Assembly: GCF_003671765.1 (NCBI RefSeq)
Contig: NZ_QPIB01000012.1
Span: 325,339-389,338 of the forward strand
Source: Xenophilus sp. E41
Lineage (GTDB): Bacteria; Pseudomonadota; Gammaproteobacteria; Burkholderiales; Burkholderiaceae_C
Length of the DNA stretch: 64,000 nucleotides
Direction of reading: 5' to 3'
Below, in pieces: positions 7,997 through 15,995 of the stretch. The position numbers and the translations under genes were made by a program. Below the pieces are notes generated by a model. The model was not told the DNA's origin. It did not search any database and worked only from the letters and a program-made list of their open reading frames with translations. The stretch's first letter is position 1. Each line of letters starts with the position of its first letter.

Positions 7997-8593
7997 ATGG
8001 CCCACGTCAGCGAACGCGTGCGGGTGCGCGAAGTCACCCTGCTGTCCGACAACTGGTACACGCTCAAGACCACGCGCTTCGACTGGCGCCGCAACGACGG
8101 CCGGTGGCAGGAACAGCGCCGCGAGACTTACGACCGCGGCAACGGCGCCGCCCTGCTGCCCTACGACCTGGCGCGGCGCACGGTGCTGCTGGTGCGGCAG
8201 TTCCGCTACCCCGCCTTCGTGAACGGCCATGAGGACCTGCTGATCGAGGTGGCGGCCGGGCTGCTGGACGACGAGGCGCCCGAGGTGCGCATCCGCGGCG
8301 AGGCAGAGGAAGAGCTGGGCTACCGCCTGGGCGCCGTGCGCAAGGTGTTCGAGGCCTTCATGAGCCCCGGCTCGGTGACCGAGAAGCTGCACTTCTTCGT
8401 CGCGCCCTACGACGCCGGCATGCGCATCGGCGACGGCGGCGGCCTGGCCGAGGAGGGCGAGGACATCGAGGTGCTCGAAGTGGACATCGACGAGGCGCTG
8501 GCGATGGTGGCCGACGGGCGCATCGTCGATGCGAAGACGATCCTGCTGCTGTACCACGCGCAGCTGCACCTGTTCGCAGCGCCCGCGCGCTGA
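7997..8593 (+). CDS. nudK: NUDIX nucleoside diphosphate-sugar hydrolase, NudK-like
   Basis: 198 residues. The Nudix box runs A-G-L-L-D-D-E-A-P-E-V-x-I-R-G-E-A-E-E-E-L-G-Y, aligning without gaps to the GDP-mannose hydrolase NudK type (R-x-E-A-x-E-E-x-G), and is followed by the F-M-S-P-G-S-V-T-E-x-L-H-F-F block of the ADP-sugar/GDP-mannose subfamily. It would hydrolyse an NDP-sugar (GDP-mannose or ADP-ribose class) to sugar phosphate and NMP with Mg2+. The substrate is an inference from subfamily resemblance. Divergent from the DeoR gene; dacB follows 31 bp later but is probably independent. Confidence 0.85.
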   Translation: MAHVSERVRVREVTLLSDNWYTLKTTRFDWRRNDGRWQEQRRETYDRGNGAALLPYDLARRTVLLVRQFRYPAFVNGHEDLLIEVAAGLLDDEAPEVRIRGEAEEELGYRLGAVRKVFEAFMSPGSVTEKLHFFVAPYDAGMRIGDGGGLAEEGEDIEVLEVDIDEALAMVADGRIVDAKTILLLYHAQLHLFAAPAR

Positions 8594-8624
8594 GCCCTTG
8601 CGGCGCTTTGGATAATCGCGGCCC

Positions 8625-10094
8625 ATGCCGCTGTGCCCTTTCACGCTCTCCGCCCCTTCCGCCTTGCTCTCCTGCCTGCGCGCAGGCGCTCTCGCCGCGA
8701 GCGCCTTGCTCGTCGCTGCCGCCGCGCAGGCGCAGCAGGCGCTTCCACCGGAAGTGGACGCAGCCCTGGCGCGCGCCAAGGTGCCGCGCGATGCGGTGAC
8801 GATGCTGGTGGCCGATGCCGAGGGCCTGCGCCCGCCGCGCCTGGCCTGGCGCACGCAGGTGCCGGTCAACCCGGCGTCGATCATGAAGCTGGTGACGACG
8901 TACGCCGCGCTCGACCTGCTCGGCCCGGCCTACACCTGGAGCACGCCGGTCTACACCGACGGCCGCGTGATCGACGGCACGCTGCACGGCAACCTCTACA
9001 TCCAGGGCCGCGGCGACCCGAACCTGGTGGTCGAGCGGCTGTGGCTGCTGCTGCGGCGCGTACAGGGGCTGGGCATCCGTCAGATCGCCGGCGACATCGT
9101 GCTGGACCGCAGCGCATTCGACACCACGGTGGACGGCGACCCGGCCGCCTTCGATGGCGAGCCGCTGCGGCCGTACAACGCCTCGCCCGACGCGCTGCTG
9201 ATCAATTTCAAGTCGGTGGTGATGACCTTCACGCCCGGCGTGGGCGGCAACGCGGCCCAGGTGAGCTACGACCCGCCGCTGGCCGGCGTGGCGACGCAGG
9301 CGACCGTGCCGCTGACAGCTGGCGAGTGCGGCGACTGGCGCGGCGGCCTGCGTGCCGACCTGGCCGATCCCACGCGCATCGGCTTCGCGGGCGGCCTGCC
9401 CGCCGCCTGCGGCGAAAAGAGCTGGGCCATCGCGTACGCCGACCCGCGCAGCTATGCGTCACGCGCCGTCGGCGGAATGTGGGCCGAGATGGGCAACACG
9501 CTGCGCGGCCAGGTGCGCGAGGGGCCGGTGCCCGCGGGCCTGAAGCCGGCCTTCGAGCTCGAGTCGCCGCCGCTGGCCGAGGTGGTGCGCGACATCAACA
9601 AGTACAGCAACAACGTGATGGCGCAGCAGGTGTTTCTCACGCTGGGCCTCGCGCAGCGCAAGCGCGGCAGCTTCGAGACCGCGCGGGGCGTGGTGCGGCA
9701 ATGGTGGAACGACCGCGTCGGCACGGGCGAAGGGCAGCCCGTGCTGGACAACGGCTCGGGGCTGTCGCGGCAGGAGCGCGTGAGTGCGGCAGCGCTGGGC
9801 AAGATGCTGCAGGTGGCCTGGCGCTCGCCGGCGATGCCGGAGCTGATGGGCTCGATGCCCTCGATCGGCGTCGACGGCACGCTCAAGCGCCGGCAGCTGC
9901 GCGGCGGCGGTTCGGCGCACCTGAAGACCGGCACCCTGCGCGACGCCGCGGGCGTGGCCGGCTATGTGGACGGCGCGAGCGGCCGGCGCTGGGTGGTGGT
10001 GGCGATCGCCAACGACGCCAACGCGGCTGCGGCGCGGCCGGCTTTCGACGCGCTGGTGGACTGGGCGACGAGGGACCAGCAAGGGGAGCGTTGA
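8625..10094 (+). CDS. dacB: D-alanyl-D-alanine carboxypeptidase/endopeptidase (PBP4, DacB)
   Basis: 489 residues, class C low-molecular-weight penicillin-binding protein acting on peptidoglycan in the periplasm. A signal peptide with A-Q-A cleavage site occupies about residues 1-36. All three catalytic motifs are present: S85-I-M-K88 (nucleophile tetrad), S328-N-N330, and K434-T-G436. The long insert between the first two motifs is normal for PBP4. Family role is trimming of pentapeptides and cutting of 4-3 cross-links. A 68-bp dispersed element begins 10 bp after its stop. Confidence 0.94.
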   Translation: MPLCPFTLSAPSALLSCLRAGALAASALLVAAAAQAQQALPPEVDAALARAKVPRDAVTMLVADAEGLRPPRLAWRTQVPVNPASIMKLVTTYAALDLLGPAYTWSTPVYTDGRVIDGTLHGNLYIQGRGDPNLVVERLWLLLRRVQGLGIRQIAGDIVLDRSAFDTTVDGDPAAFDGEPLRPYNASPDALLINFKSVVMTFTPGVGGNAAQVSYDPPLAGVATQATVPLTAGECGDWRGGLRADLADPTRIGFAGGLPAACGEKSWAIAYADPRSYASRAVGGMWAEMGNTLRGQVREGPVPAGLKPAFELESPPLAEVVRDINKYSNNVMAQQVFLTLGLAQRKRGSFETARGVVRQWWNDRVGTGEGQPVLDNGSGLSRQERVSAAALGKMLQVAWRSPAMPELMGSMPSIGVDGTLKRRQLRGGGSAHLKTGTLRDAAGVAGYVDGASGRRWVVVAIANDANAAAARPAFDALVDWATRDQQGER

Positions 10095-10104
10095 GCTTCT
10101 TCTG

Positions 10105-10172
10105 CCGATCGTCACGTTTGTGACGAGTTTGGCTGGAGTGGGCGGCTGGCTTGGGCTGGCGGGCGATTGCGC
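10105..10172 (+). repeat. 68-bp dispersed element, copy A (after dacB)
   Basis: Begins CCGATCGTCACG, contains the 16-bp palindrome CGTCAC-N4-GTGACG (10110-10125), then a G-rich part ending GATTGCGC. It aligns without gaps to 59932-59999, with the two copies differing mainly at scattered single bases. Both start 10-11 bp after a stop codon. It may form a weak hairpin; no T-run follows. Confidence 0.6.
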
Positions 10173-10333
10173 TTCCTGGTTTTTTGCTTCTTGGCTGTGG
10201 GGTGTTCGGGCGCTGTGGGGCTGAACCCGGCCGGCGGCGCCGGCCTGGACGGTGGGGTGGATCGGCCGGCATGAGGCGGGCGCGTTGGTGTAGTCGCAGC
10301 GCCTTGCTGCCGCTGCCCTTGGTCCTCCCCCAC

Positions 10334-10393
10334 CCGCTCGGGTTGAGCTTGTCGAAACCCTTCGCAGCGCTTCGACAGGCTCGGCGCGAACGG
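10334..10393. repeat. GAGCTTGTCGAA-type palindromic element
   Basis: Left arm 10334-10356 (CGGGTTGAGCTTGTCGAA core) and right arm 10370-10393 (TTCGACAGGCTCGGCGCGAA core) are imperfect inverted repeats around a GCGCTT-type loop. This matches a palindromic intergenic element I recognise as common in many proteobacteria. It lies between dacB and the lipase-like gene. Confidence 0.7.
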
Positions 10394-10553
10394 GGGATGG
10401 CGCGCAAGAGCCGGCCGATGCACAGATCGAGGATGAAATAGTCCGCGCTCAAGAGCCAAGATCGAAGCAAGCCGTGTAGTCCGGCGCCCATTGCGCACCC
10501 GATGCCCCGGTGGCCAGAATGGCCGCGCCCCCAAACATCCGGAGACACCGACC

Positions 10554-12155
10554 ATGGCCCTCAGCGCCCGCCTGTCCACCCCTGTTCGACTGGCCGGTAC
10601 GGCCGCGCTGGCGGGCCTGCTCCTCGCCGGCTGCGGCGGCGGGGGCGACAGCGGCGGAGGCTTCTTTTTTCCGCCGGGCGGCGGAGGGGGCGGCACCGGC
10701 ACGGCACCGGACACCGGCCGCGGCTCGCTCGTGGGCGGCCCGAGCACCATCGGCCGCCTGTCGGTCAACGAATTCCGCTCGCTGCTCCAGGCCGACGACA
10801 AGGGCAAGGCACTGCTGCAGGTCAGCGGCGCACCGACCTGCGGCGTGGTGCTGCGCAGCATCACCTACCGCACCGTCGGCGGCGCCGGCGAAGAGACCAC
10901 CGCCACCGCGGCCGTGATGGTGCCCACCGGCACCAACGCCGTGTGCAACGGCAGCCGGCCCATCGTGCTCTACGCGCACGGCACCACCACCGCACGCGAC
11001 TACAACATCGCCCGCTGGATCGACCCCAACCAGCCCGCTGCCGCCGAGGGCGTGACCGTGGCCGCCATGTTCGCGGCCCAGGGCTACACCGTGGTGGCGC
11101 CCAACTACGCGGGCTACGACGCCTCGCCGCTGCCCTACCACCCGTACCTCAACGCCGACCAGCAGTCCAAGGACATGATCGACGCGCTCAAGGCCGCGCG
11201 CACCGCGCTGCCGCTCGATGGCGTGAGCGACGGCGGCTCGCTGCTGGTCACGGGCTACTCCCAGGGCGGCTTCGTCGCGCTGGCCACGCACCGCGCGATG
11301 CAGGCCGCCGGCCAGAACGTGACCGCCTCGGCACCGCTGTCGGCGCCCTCGGCCATCAGCCTGCTGATCGACTATGCCTTCAGCGGCTGGCCGGCGCTGG
11401 GCAGCACCGTCTTCGTGCCGATGATCACCACCAGCTGGCAGAAGCAGTTCGGCAACGTCTACAACAGCCCCTCGGACATCTACGAGGCGCAGTACGCCCC
11501 AACCATCGAGACGCTGCTGCCCAGCCTCACGCCGCTGTCGACCCTCATCGGCGCCGGCCAGCTGCCGCAGACCGCCCTGTTCCCGGCCAACGGGACCCCC
11601 GGGCCGATCAGCCCGGCGCTGTCCGTGTTCTACGGCCCGAACAACCTGGTGCGGCAGAGCTACCTGACGCAGGCCGCCAACGACATCGCGGCGTCGCCCT
11701 GCCCGGGCAATGCGCTGCCGGCGACGGCGGCGTCGCTGTCGACCACCACCCCGCTGGGCTGCAGCCCCTCCAACGGGCTGCGCCGCGCGGCCCTCGCCAA
11801 CGACCTGCGCAACTGGACGCCCGCGCGCCCGGTGCTCATGTGCGGCGGCGACCAGGATCCGACGGTGAACTTCACCAGCACCCTGGCGACGGCGGGCTAC
11901 TTCCGCGCCAAGGGGGTTCCGCCCGAGCGCCTGACGGTGCTCGATCTGGAGCAGGCCGGCGGCACGGGCGACCCCTACGCCGCCGCGCGCGCCGGCCTGG
12001 CGCAGGCCAAGGCCCAGGTCTATGCGGCGGCCGAGGGCGACGCCGCCGCCAAGGCGCAGGCCGTCACCGTGGCCTACCACGGCACGCTGGTGCCGCCCTT
12101 CTGCCTGGTGTCGGCGCGCGGGTACTTCGCGGGCTTGCTCGGCGCGGGAGGCTGA
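10554..12155 (+). CDS. Secretory lipase-like alpha/beta hydrolase, lipoprotein
   Basis: 533 residues. N-terminus is a lipoprotein signal with lipobox L-L-A-G-C, followed by an unusual linker rich in Gly with a F-F-F-P-P insert, so the enzyme is tethered outside the cytoplasm. Catalytic triad candidates: S236 in G-Y-S-Q-G-G, an Asp in G-G-D-Q-D-P (about 433-435), and H509 in Y-H-G-T. The layout fits the LIP (secretory triacylglycerol lipase) family, which cleaves esters of fatty acids, but substrate is not shown. ATG 10554 is chosen over an upstream in-frame GTG because the signal peptide starts there. Convergent with tsaC. Confidence 0.8.
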   Translation: MALSARLSTPVRLAGTAALAGLLLAGCGGGGDSGGGFFFPPGGGGGGTGTAPDTGRGSLVGGPSTIGRLSVNEFRSLLQADDKGKALLQVSGAPTCGVVLRSITYRTVGGAGEETTATAAVMVPTGTNAVCNGSRPIVLYAHGTTTARDYNIARWIDPNQPAAAEGVTVAAMFAAQGYTVVAPNYAGYDASPLPYHPYLNADQQSKDMIDALKAARTALPLDGVSDGGSLLVTGYSQGGFVALATHRAMQAAGQNVTASAPLSAPSAISLLIDYAFSGWPALGSTVFVPMITTSWQKQFGNVYNSPSDIYEAQYAPTIETLLPSLTPLSTLIGAGQLPQTALFPANGTPGPISPALSVFYGPNNLVRQSYLTQAANDIAASPCPGNALPATAASLSTTTPLGCSPSNGLRRAALANDLRNWTPARPVLMCGGDQDPTVNFTSTLATAGYFRAKGVPPERLTVLDLEQAGGTGDPYAAARAGLAQAKAQVYAAAEGDAAAKAQAVTVAYHGTLVPPFCLVSARGYFAGLLGAGG

Positions 12156-12194
12156 CCCGCCCTGCGTGGTCGGACCGGTCCCGGTCCTGCGGGA

Positions 12195-13196
12195 TCAAGC
12201 GGCCGCGGCGCGCTGCAGGCGGTCGCGAACGCCTTCCCACTCGGGCGTGTCGGGCGGGGTCTCGATCCAGATGAGCTTGGCGCCCTCGTCGTCGAACTGG
12301 CGCAGCACCGCGAAAAGCTGCTGCGCGGTGGCGGCCGCGTCCTCGGGCATGCGGCGCAGATGCACGCGCTGCGAGCGGCTGCGGATCGGCGCACGCGCCC
12401 ACACGGCGATGTGCGCCGCCTGCGCGCCCAGCACGTCCAGGGCAGTCTGCAGCGCCTTGACCTCCATCAGCCGCACCTTGGCCGTCGGGGCGTAGTGGGC
12501 CTCCAGCGTGCCCGACGCACGCGGGTCGGGCATGCCCAATTCCTCGCGCGTGTGCAGACGTTCGCCGCACGCGCGCTCGATCTGCTCGCGGGTGATGGCG
12601 CCGGGGCGCAGCAGCACCGGGGCGCCGCGGCTGCAGTCGACGATGGTGGATTCGATGCCCACCTCGCACGGCCCGCCGTCGACGATCAGCAGGCCCTCGC
12701 CGAACTCGCCGGCCACGTGCGCCGCCGTGGTGGGGCTCACGCGGCCGAAGCGGTTGGCGCTGGGGCCGGCCAGTCCGGGCACGCCGAGCTCGGCACAGGC
12801 CGCGAGCAGCGCCTGCGCCACCGGGTGTGCCGGGCAGCGCAGGCCGATGGTGTCCTGCCCGCCCGCGGCGGCGGCACCCACGCCGGGCTGGCGCGTGACG
12901 ATCAAGGTCAACGGCCCGGGCCAGAAGGCGCGCGCCAGGGCCTGGGCGAAGGGCGGCAGCGGCTGGGCGAAGCGCGACACCGACTCGGTGCCCTTCATGC
13001 CGGCCGCCACGTGCACGATGAGCGGATGGTCCGAGGGCCGGCCCTTGGCCTTGAAGATGCCGTGGACGGCCTCGTCCTGCGCCGCGTCGGCGCCCAGGCC
13101 GTAGACCGTCTCGGTGGGGAAGGCGACCAGCTCGCCGGCCCGCAGCGCCAGCGCGGCGCGATGGATGGCGGCGGGGTCGTGGCCGTCGAGGATCAT
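12195..13196 (-). CDS. tsaC: L-threonylcarbamoyladenylate synthase (Sua5/TsaC)
   Basis: 333 residues: an N-terminal YrdC domain (F-P-T-E-T-V-Y-G-L-G and K-x-R-P-S-D-H-P-L, the K-x-R motif that binds threonine/ATP) plus a C-terminal Sua5 domain from about residue 205. It makes threonylcarbamoyl-AMP from threonine, bicarbonate and ATP, feeding the TsaBDE complex for tRNA t6A. The conserved S-A-N motif appears as P-S-A-N-R-F-G. It starts 19 bp after purK ends, so it reads as the third gene of purE-purK-tsaC. Confidence 0.95.
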   Translation of the reverse strand: MILDGHDPAAIHRAALALRAGELVAFPTETVYGLGADAAQDEAVHGIFKAKGRPSDHPLIVHVAAGMKGTESVSRFAQPLPPFAQALARAFWPGPLTLIVTRQPGVGAAAAGGQDTIGLRCPAHPVAQALLAACAELGVPGLAGPSANRFGRVSPTTAAHVAGEFGEGLLIVDGGPCEVGIESTIVDCSRGAPVLLRPGAITREQIERACGERLHTREELGMPDPRASGTLEAHYAPTAKVRLMEVKALQTALDVLGAQAAHIAVWARAPIRSRSQRVHLRRMPEDAAATAQQLFAVLRQFDDEGAKLIWIETPPDTPEWEGVRDRLQRAAAA

Positions 13197-13215
13197 GGCG
13201 TGTGCCGCGCGGGGC

Positions 13216-14415
13216 TCAGCAGGCGCTCGAATCGGCCAGGCCGAGCAGCGAAGCGGCCTGTGCCGCCACCGCTCGCACCTGGTCGACCGTGGCGCCGGTG
13301 ATGTTCAGGTGGCCCATCTTGCGGCCGCGGCGCGCCTCGACCTTGCCGTACAGGTGCAGGTGGGTGCCGGGCAGCGCGAGCACCCGGTCCCAGGGCGGCT
13401 CGACCTGCGCGCCGCCACCCTGCACGAACCACAGGTCGCCCAGGATGTTGAGCATGATGGCCGGGCTGTGCTGGCGCGGCGCCACCAGCGGCAGGCCGGC
13501 CAGCGTGCGCACCTGCAGCTCGAACTGCGACTGCTCGCAGGCGTCCAGCGTGTAGTGGCCGCTGTTGTGCGGGCGCGGCGCCATCTCGTTGACGACCAGG
13601 CTGCCGTCCTCCAGCACGAAGAACTCGACGCACAGCACGCCCACGTAGTTCAGGCCGTCCGCTATCGATTTGGTAGCTGCCACCGCACGCTGGGCCTGGG
13701 CTTGCGGCATGTTTTGTTCATGAACCTCGGTCACGGCGAGGATGCCGCCGCGGTGCAGGTTGCGCTGCGGCGGAAAGTGCACGGACTGCCCGTCGCGCCC
13801 GCGCGCCACGATGACCGAGCATTCCATGGCCAGCGGCAGGCGCTTCTCGAGCACGCAGGCGACGCGGCCGGAGGCGTCCCACGCCGCAGCCAGCTCGGCA
13901 CGCGTGTGCACGGTCTGCTGGCCCTTGCCGTCGTAGCCCAGGCGGGCGGTCTTGAGGATGCCGGGCAGCAGATCGTCACCGACCGCGGCGAGCTGGTCCG
14001 GGGTCTCGATCACCGCATAGGGCGCAGGCCCCACGCCCCCCTCGGCACTGCAGCGCACGAAATGCGCCTTCTCGCGGATGCGGTCCTGCGCGATGGCGAC
14101 CGCATCGGCCGCCGGCGCCACAGGCACGTCGCCGGCCAGCAGGGCCAGCGCGCCGGCGGGCACGTTCTCGAACTCGGTGGTCACCGCATCGGCCAGCCTC
14201 GACAGGCGGGCCAGGCCGTCGCCGTCCTCGTAGTCGGCGTGCACGTGGTGGTGGCTGACGCGGCCGGCCGGGCTGTCGGGGTCGGGATCGAGCACCGCGG
14301 TGAAGTAGCCCATGGCCTGCGCGGCGTGCACGAACATGCGGCCCAGCTGGCCGCCGCCCATCACGCCGAGGGTGCTGCCGGGGAGCAGCGCCGAAGTCAC
14401 GGCGGCCGGACTCAC
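13216..14415 (-). CDS. purK: N5-carboxyaminoimidazole ribonucleotide synthase PurK
   Basis: 399 residues, ATP-grasp enzyme that carboxylates AIR with bicarbonate and ATP in purine synthesis. N-terminal G-V-M-G-G-G-Q-L-G-R-M is the preATP-grasp nucleotide loop; T-E-F-E-N-V-P and N-E-M-A-P-R-P-H-N-S-G-H are family hallmarks. I placed the start at GTG 14415, whose GTGA overlaps the purE stop; a second GTG at 14400 is possible. The gene carries an in-frame copy of the interspersed GCTA element at 13661-13716, coding for about 18 residues around A-T-K-S-I-A-D-G, without breaking the frame. Confidence 0.95.
   Translation of the reverse strand: MSPAAVTSALLPGSTLGVMGGGQLGRMFVHAAQAMGYFTAVLDPDPDSPAGRVSHHHVHADYEDGDGLARLSRLADAVTTEFENVPAGALALLAGDVPVAPAADAVAIAQDRIREKAHFVRCSAEGGVGPAPYAVIETPDQLAAVGDDLLPGILKTARLGYDGKGQQTVHTRAELAAAWDASGRVACVLEKRLPLAMECSVIVARGRDGQSVHFPPQRNLHRGGILAVTEVHEQNMPQAQAQRAVAATKSIADGLNYVGVLCVEFFVLEDGSLVVNEMAPRPHNSGHYTLDACEQSQFELQVRTLAGLPLVAPRQHSPAIMLNILGDLWFVQGGGAQVEPPWDRVLALPGTHLHLYGKVEARRGRKMGHLNITGATVDQVRAVAAQAASLLGLADSSAC
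13661..13716 (+). repeat. Interspersed element, copy 2, inside purK
   Basis: Core GCTATCGATTTGGTAGC (13661-13677) followed by a GC-rich imperfect hairpin (CGCACGCTGGGCCTGGGCTTGCG) and a GCATGTTTTG end. The whole composite matches the longer intergenic copies but lies within the purK coding sequence, on the strand opposite to transcription. Confidence 0.65.
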
Positions 14416-14957
14416 AACGCGCCCCCGCCTTGCGGCGAGAACGGCGACACCCCGGCAGCCCCCTCGACCGGCGGCAGCGTCATGGCCTCGGCCGCGGCGG
14501 TCTGCTTCGCGCGGAAGGCGTCGAGCTGCGCACGCAATGCGAGGTTGCCGACGGCCAGCATCGAAACGGCGAAGAGCGCCGCGTTGGCCGCCCCGGCGGT
14601 GCCGATGGCGAAGGTGGCGACCGGCACGCCCTTGGGCATCTGCACGATGCTGTAGAGCGAATCGACGCCCTGCAGATGGCGGCTGGCCACCGGCACGCCC
14701 AGCACCGGCACGGTGGTCTTGCTCGCCAGCATGCCGGGCAGGTGGGCGGCGCCGCCGGCGCCCGCGATGATGGCCGCCAGGCCGCGCGGCGCGGCGCTCT
14801 CGGCGTAGGCGAAGAGGGCGTCCGGCATGCGGTGGGCCGACACCACCCGCGCCTCGTGGGCGATGCCGAATTGCGTAAGAATCTCGACCGCGCTGCGCAT
14901 CGTCTCCCAATCGGAGTTCGAGCCCATGACGACGCCGACCTGGATGCTTTCTGTCAT
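14412..14957 (-). CDS. purE: N5-CAIR mutase PurE
   Basis: 181 residues, class I PurE which moves the carboxylate of N5-CAIR to C4 to give CAIR. G-S-N-S-D-W-E-T-M near the N-terminus and S-A-H-R-M-P are the CAIR-binding motifs; G-A-G-G-A-A-H-L-P-G-M follows. Start ATG 14957 begins right before the first beta strand; the open frame extending further upstream on this strand is the shadow of cnoX. No Shine-Dalgarno is evident. The C-terminal ~20 residues are a Gly/Pro tail. Overlaps purK. Confidence 0.96.
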   Translation of the reverse strand: MTESIQVGVVMGSNSDWETMRSAVEILTQFGIAHEARVVSAHRMPDALFAYAESAAPRGLAAIIAGAGGAAHLPGMLASKTTVPVLGVPVASRHLQGVDSLYSIVQMPKGVPVATFAIGTAGAANAALFAVSMLAVGNLALRAQLDAFRAKQTAAAEAMTLPPVEGAAGVSPFSPQGGGAL

Positions 14958-14964
14958 GGTTTCA

Positions 14965-14970
14965 ATTCTA
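14965..14970 (-). promoter_or_regulatory. Possible -10 element (TAGAAT) for purE
   Basis: Read on the minus strand, TAGAAT lies 7 bp before the purE ATG, in a 36-bp gap shared with the divergent cnoX gene. I see no matching -35. If used, the transcript would be leaderless or nearly so. Confidence 0.3.
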
Positions 14971-14993
14971 CTTTTCGACCCCATCTGGCCCGC

Positions 14994-15914
14994 ATGATTG
15001 ACATCACCCTCGACAACTTCCAGGCCGACCTGATCGACGCCTCGCTGCAGACGCCCGTGCTGCTGGACATCTGGGCCGAATGGTGCGGGCCGTGCAAGCA
15101 GCTCGGCCCGGTGCTGGAAAAGCTCGAGGTCGAGTACGGCGGCCGCTTCATCCTGGCCAAGCTCGACGCCGACAAGGTGCCGCAGATCTCCAGCCAGCTG
15201 TCGCAGATGTTCGGCGTGCGCAGCATCCCCTTCTGCGTGATGTTCAAGGACGGCCAGCCGGTCGACGGCTTCGTCGGCGCGCTGCCCGCGGTCCAGGTGC
15301 GCGAGTTTCTCGACAAGCACGTGCCCGGCGCCGACGAACTCGAGGCCGCGCAGGAAGAGGAAGCCGCGCAGGAAGCCCTGGCCGAGGGCGACACCGAGGG
15401 CGCGCTGGAGAAGCTGCAGCACGCCGTCGCCACCGACCCGTCCAACGACGACGCCCGCTTCGACTACGTCAAGCTGCTGCTGCAGCTCGGCCGCACGGAC
15501 GACGCCAAGGTCGCCTTCGCGCCGGTGATCGACCGCCGCACGCTGGTGCGCCGCTTCGACGCGCTGCAGCGCTGGATGGACGCTATCGATTTCGTAGCTA
15601 CCTCCGCCCTGGCGGCGGGCGATGTGGCCACTTTCGACGCCAGGATCGCGGCCAACAAGCGCGACTTCGAGGCCCGCTTCCAGCGCGCCCAGGTGCTGAT
15701 GGCCCAGCAGCGCTGGACCGACGCGATGGACGAGCTGCTGGAGATCCTCATGCGCGACAAGGCCTGGAACGACGAGCTGGCACGCAAGACCTACGTCGCC
15801 ATCCTCGACCTGATCGAGCCGCCCAAGGTCAAGGTGGCCGAGGGCCAGATCCCGCCGGACGACCCGACCGTCGCCACCTATCGCCGGCGGCTGTCGAGCG
15901 TCATCCTGAGCTGA
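14994..15914 (+). CDS. cnoX: Chaperedoxin CnoX/YbbN (thioredoxin + TPR)
   Basis: 306 residues. Residues 1-110 form a thioredoxin domain with the redox site W-C31-G-P-C34, and a cis-Pro in S-I-P-F. After an acidic Glu/Ala-rich hinge come TPR-like helices (about 125-290). CnoX proteins hold unfolded or oxidation-damaged clients and hand them to GroEL/DnaK. Unlike E. coli CnoX, which has S-x-x-C, this copy keeps both active-site cysteines, so it may also reduce or oxidise thiols. An in-frame interspersed element codes for the A-I-D-F-V-A-T-S stretch between helices. Divergent from purE. Confidence 0.9.
   Translation: MIDITLDNFQADLIDASLQTPVLLDIWAEWCGPCKQLGPVLEKLEVEYGGRFILAKLDADKVPQISSQLSQMFGVRSIPFCVMFKDGQPVDGFVGALPAVQVREFLDKHVPGADELEAAQEEEAAQEALAEGDTEGALEKLQHAVATDPSNDDARFDYVKLLLQLGRTDDAKVAFAPVIDRRTLVRRFDALQRWMDAIDFVATSALAAGDVATFDARIAANKRDFEARFQRAQVLMAQQRWTDAMDELLEILMRDKAWNDELARKTYVAILDLIEPPKVKVAEGQIPPDDPTVATYRRRLSSVILS
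15582..15634 (+). repeat. Interspersed element, copy 3, inside cnoX
   Basis: Core GCTATCGATTTCGTAGC (15582-15598), then CCGCCCTGGCGGCGGGCG and GGCCACTTT, the same order of blocks as the intergenic copy at 39713. It is in frame and falls in the TPR region of cnoX. Confidence 0.65.
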
Positions 15915-15995
15915 TCGCGCCCGCCGGCGCCACCGGGCGGCGGTAGGATCGCGCGACCGGTCACATCCGGTTGCACTGGAGAAGTGGATCCCGCC

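Larger units (their letters stand above)
10095..10553. other. Gene-free 459-bp stretch carrying two repeats
   Basis: No frame here has convincing coding character; long open frames on both strands are GC-driven. It contains a CGTCAC/GTGACG element near dacB and a GAGCTTGTCGAA-type palindrome near 10334-10393. The sequence 10180-10220 is locally T-rich with no neat hairpin. Confidence 0.6.

Noticed and set aside
10095-10553. Open frames on both strands in the dacB-lipase gap
   Set aside because: No conserved motif, they overlap the palindromic repeats and flanking genes, and codon use is not gene-like.
13216-14415. purK as a pseudogene because it contains a repeat element
   Set aside because: The element is in frame and all catalytic blocks remain, so the gene appears intact.
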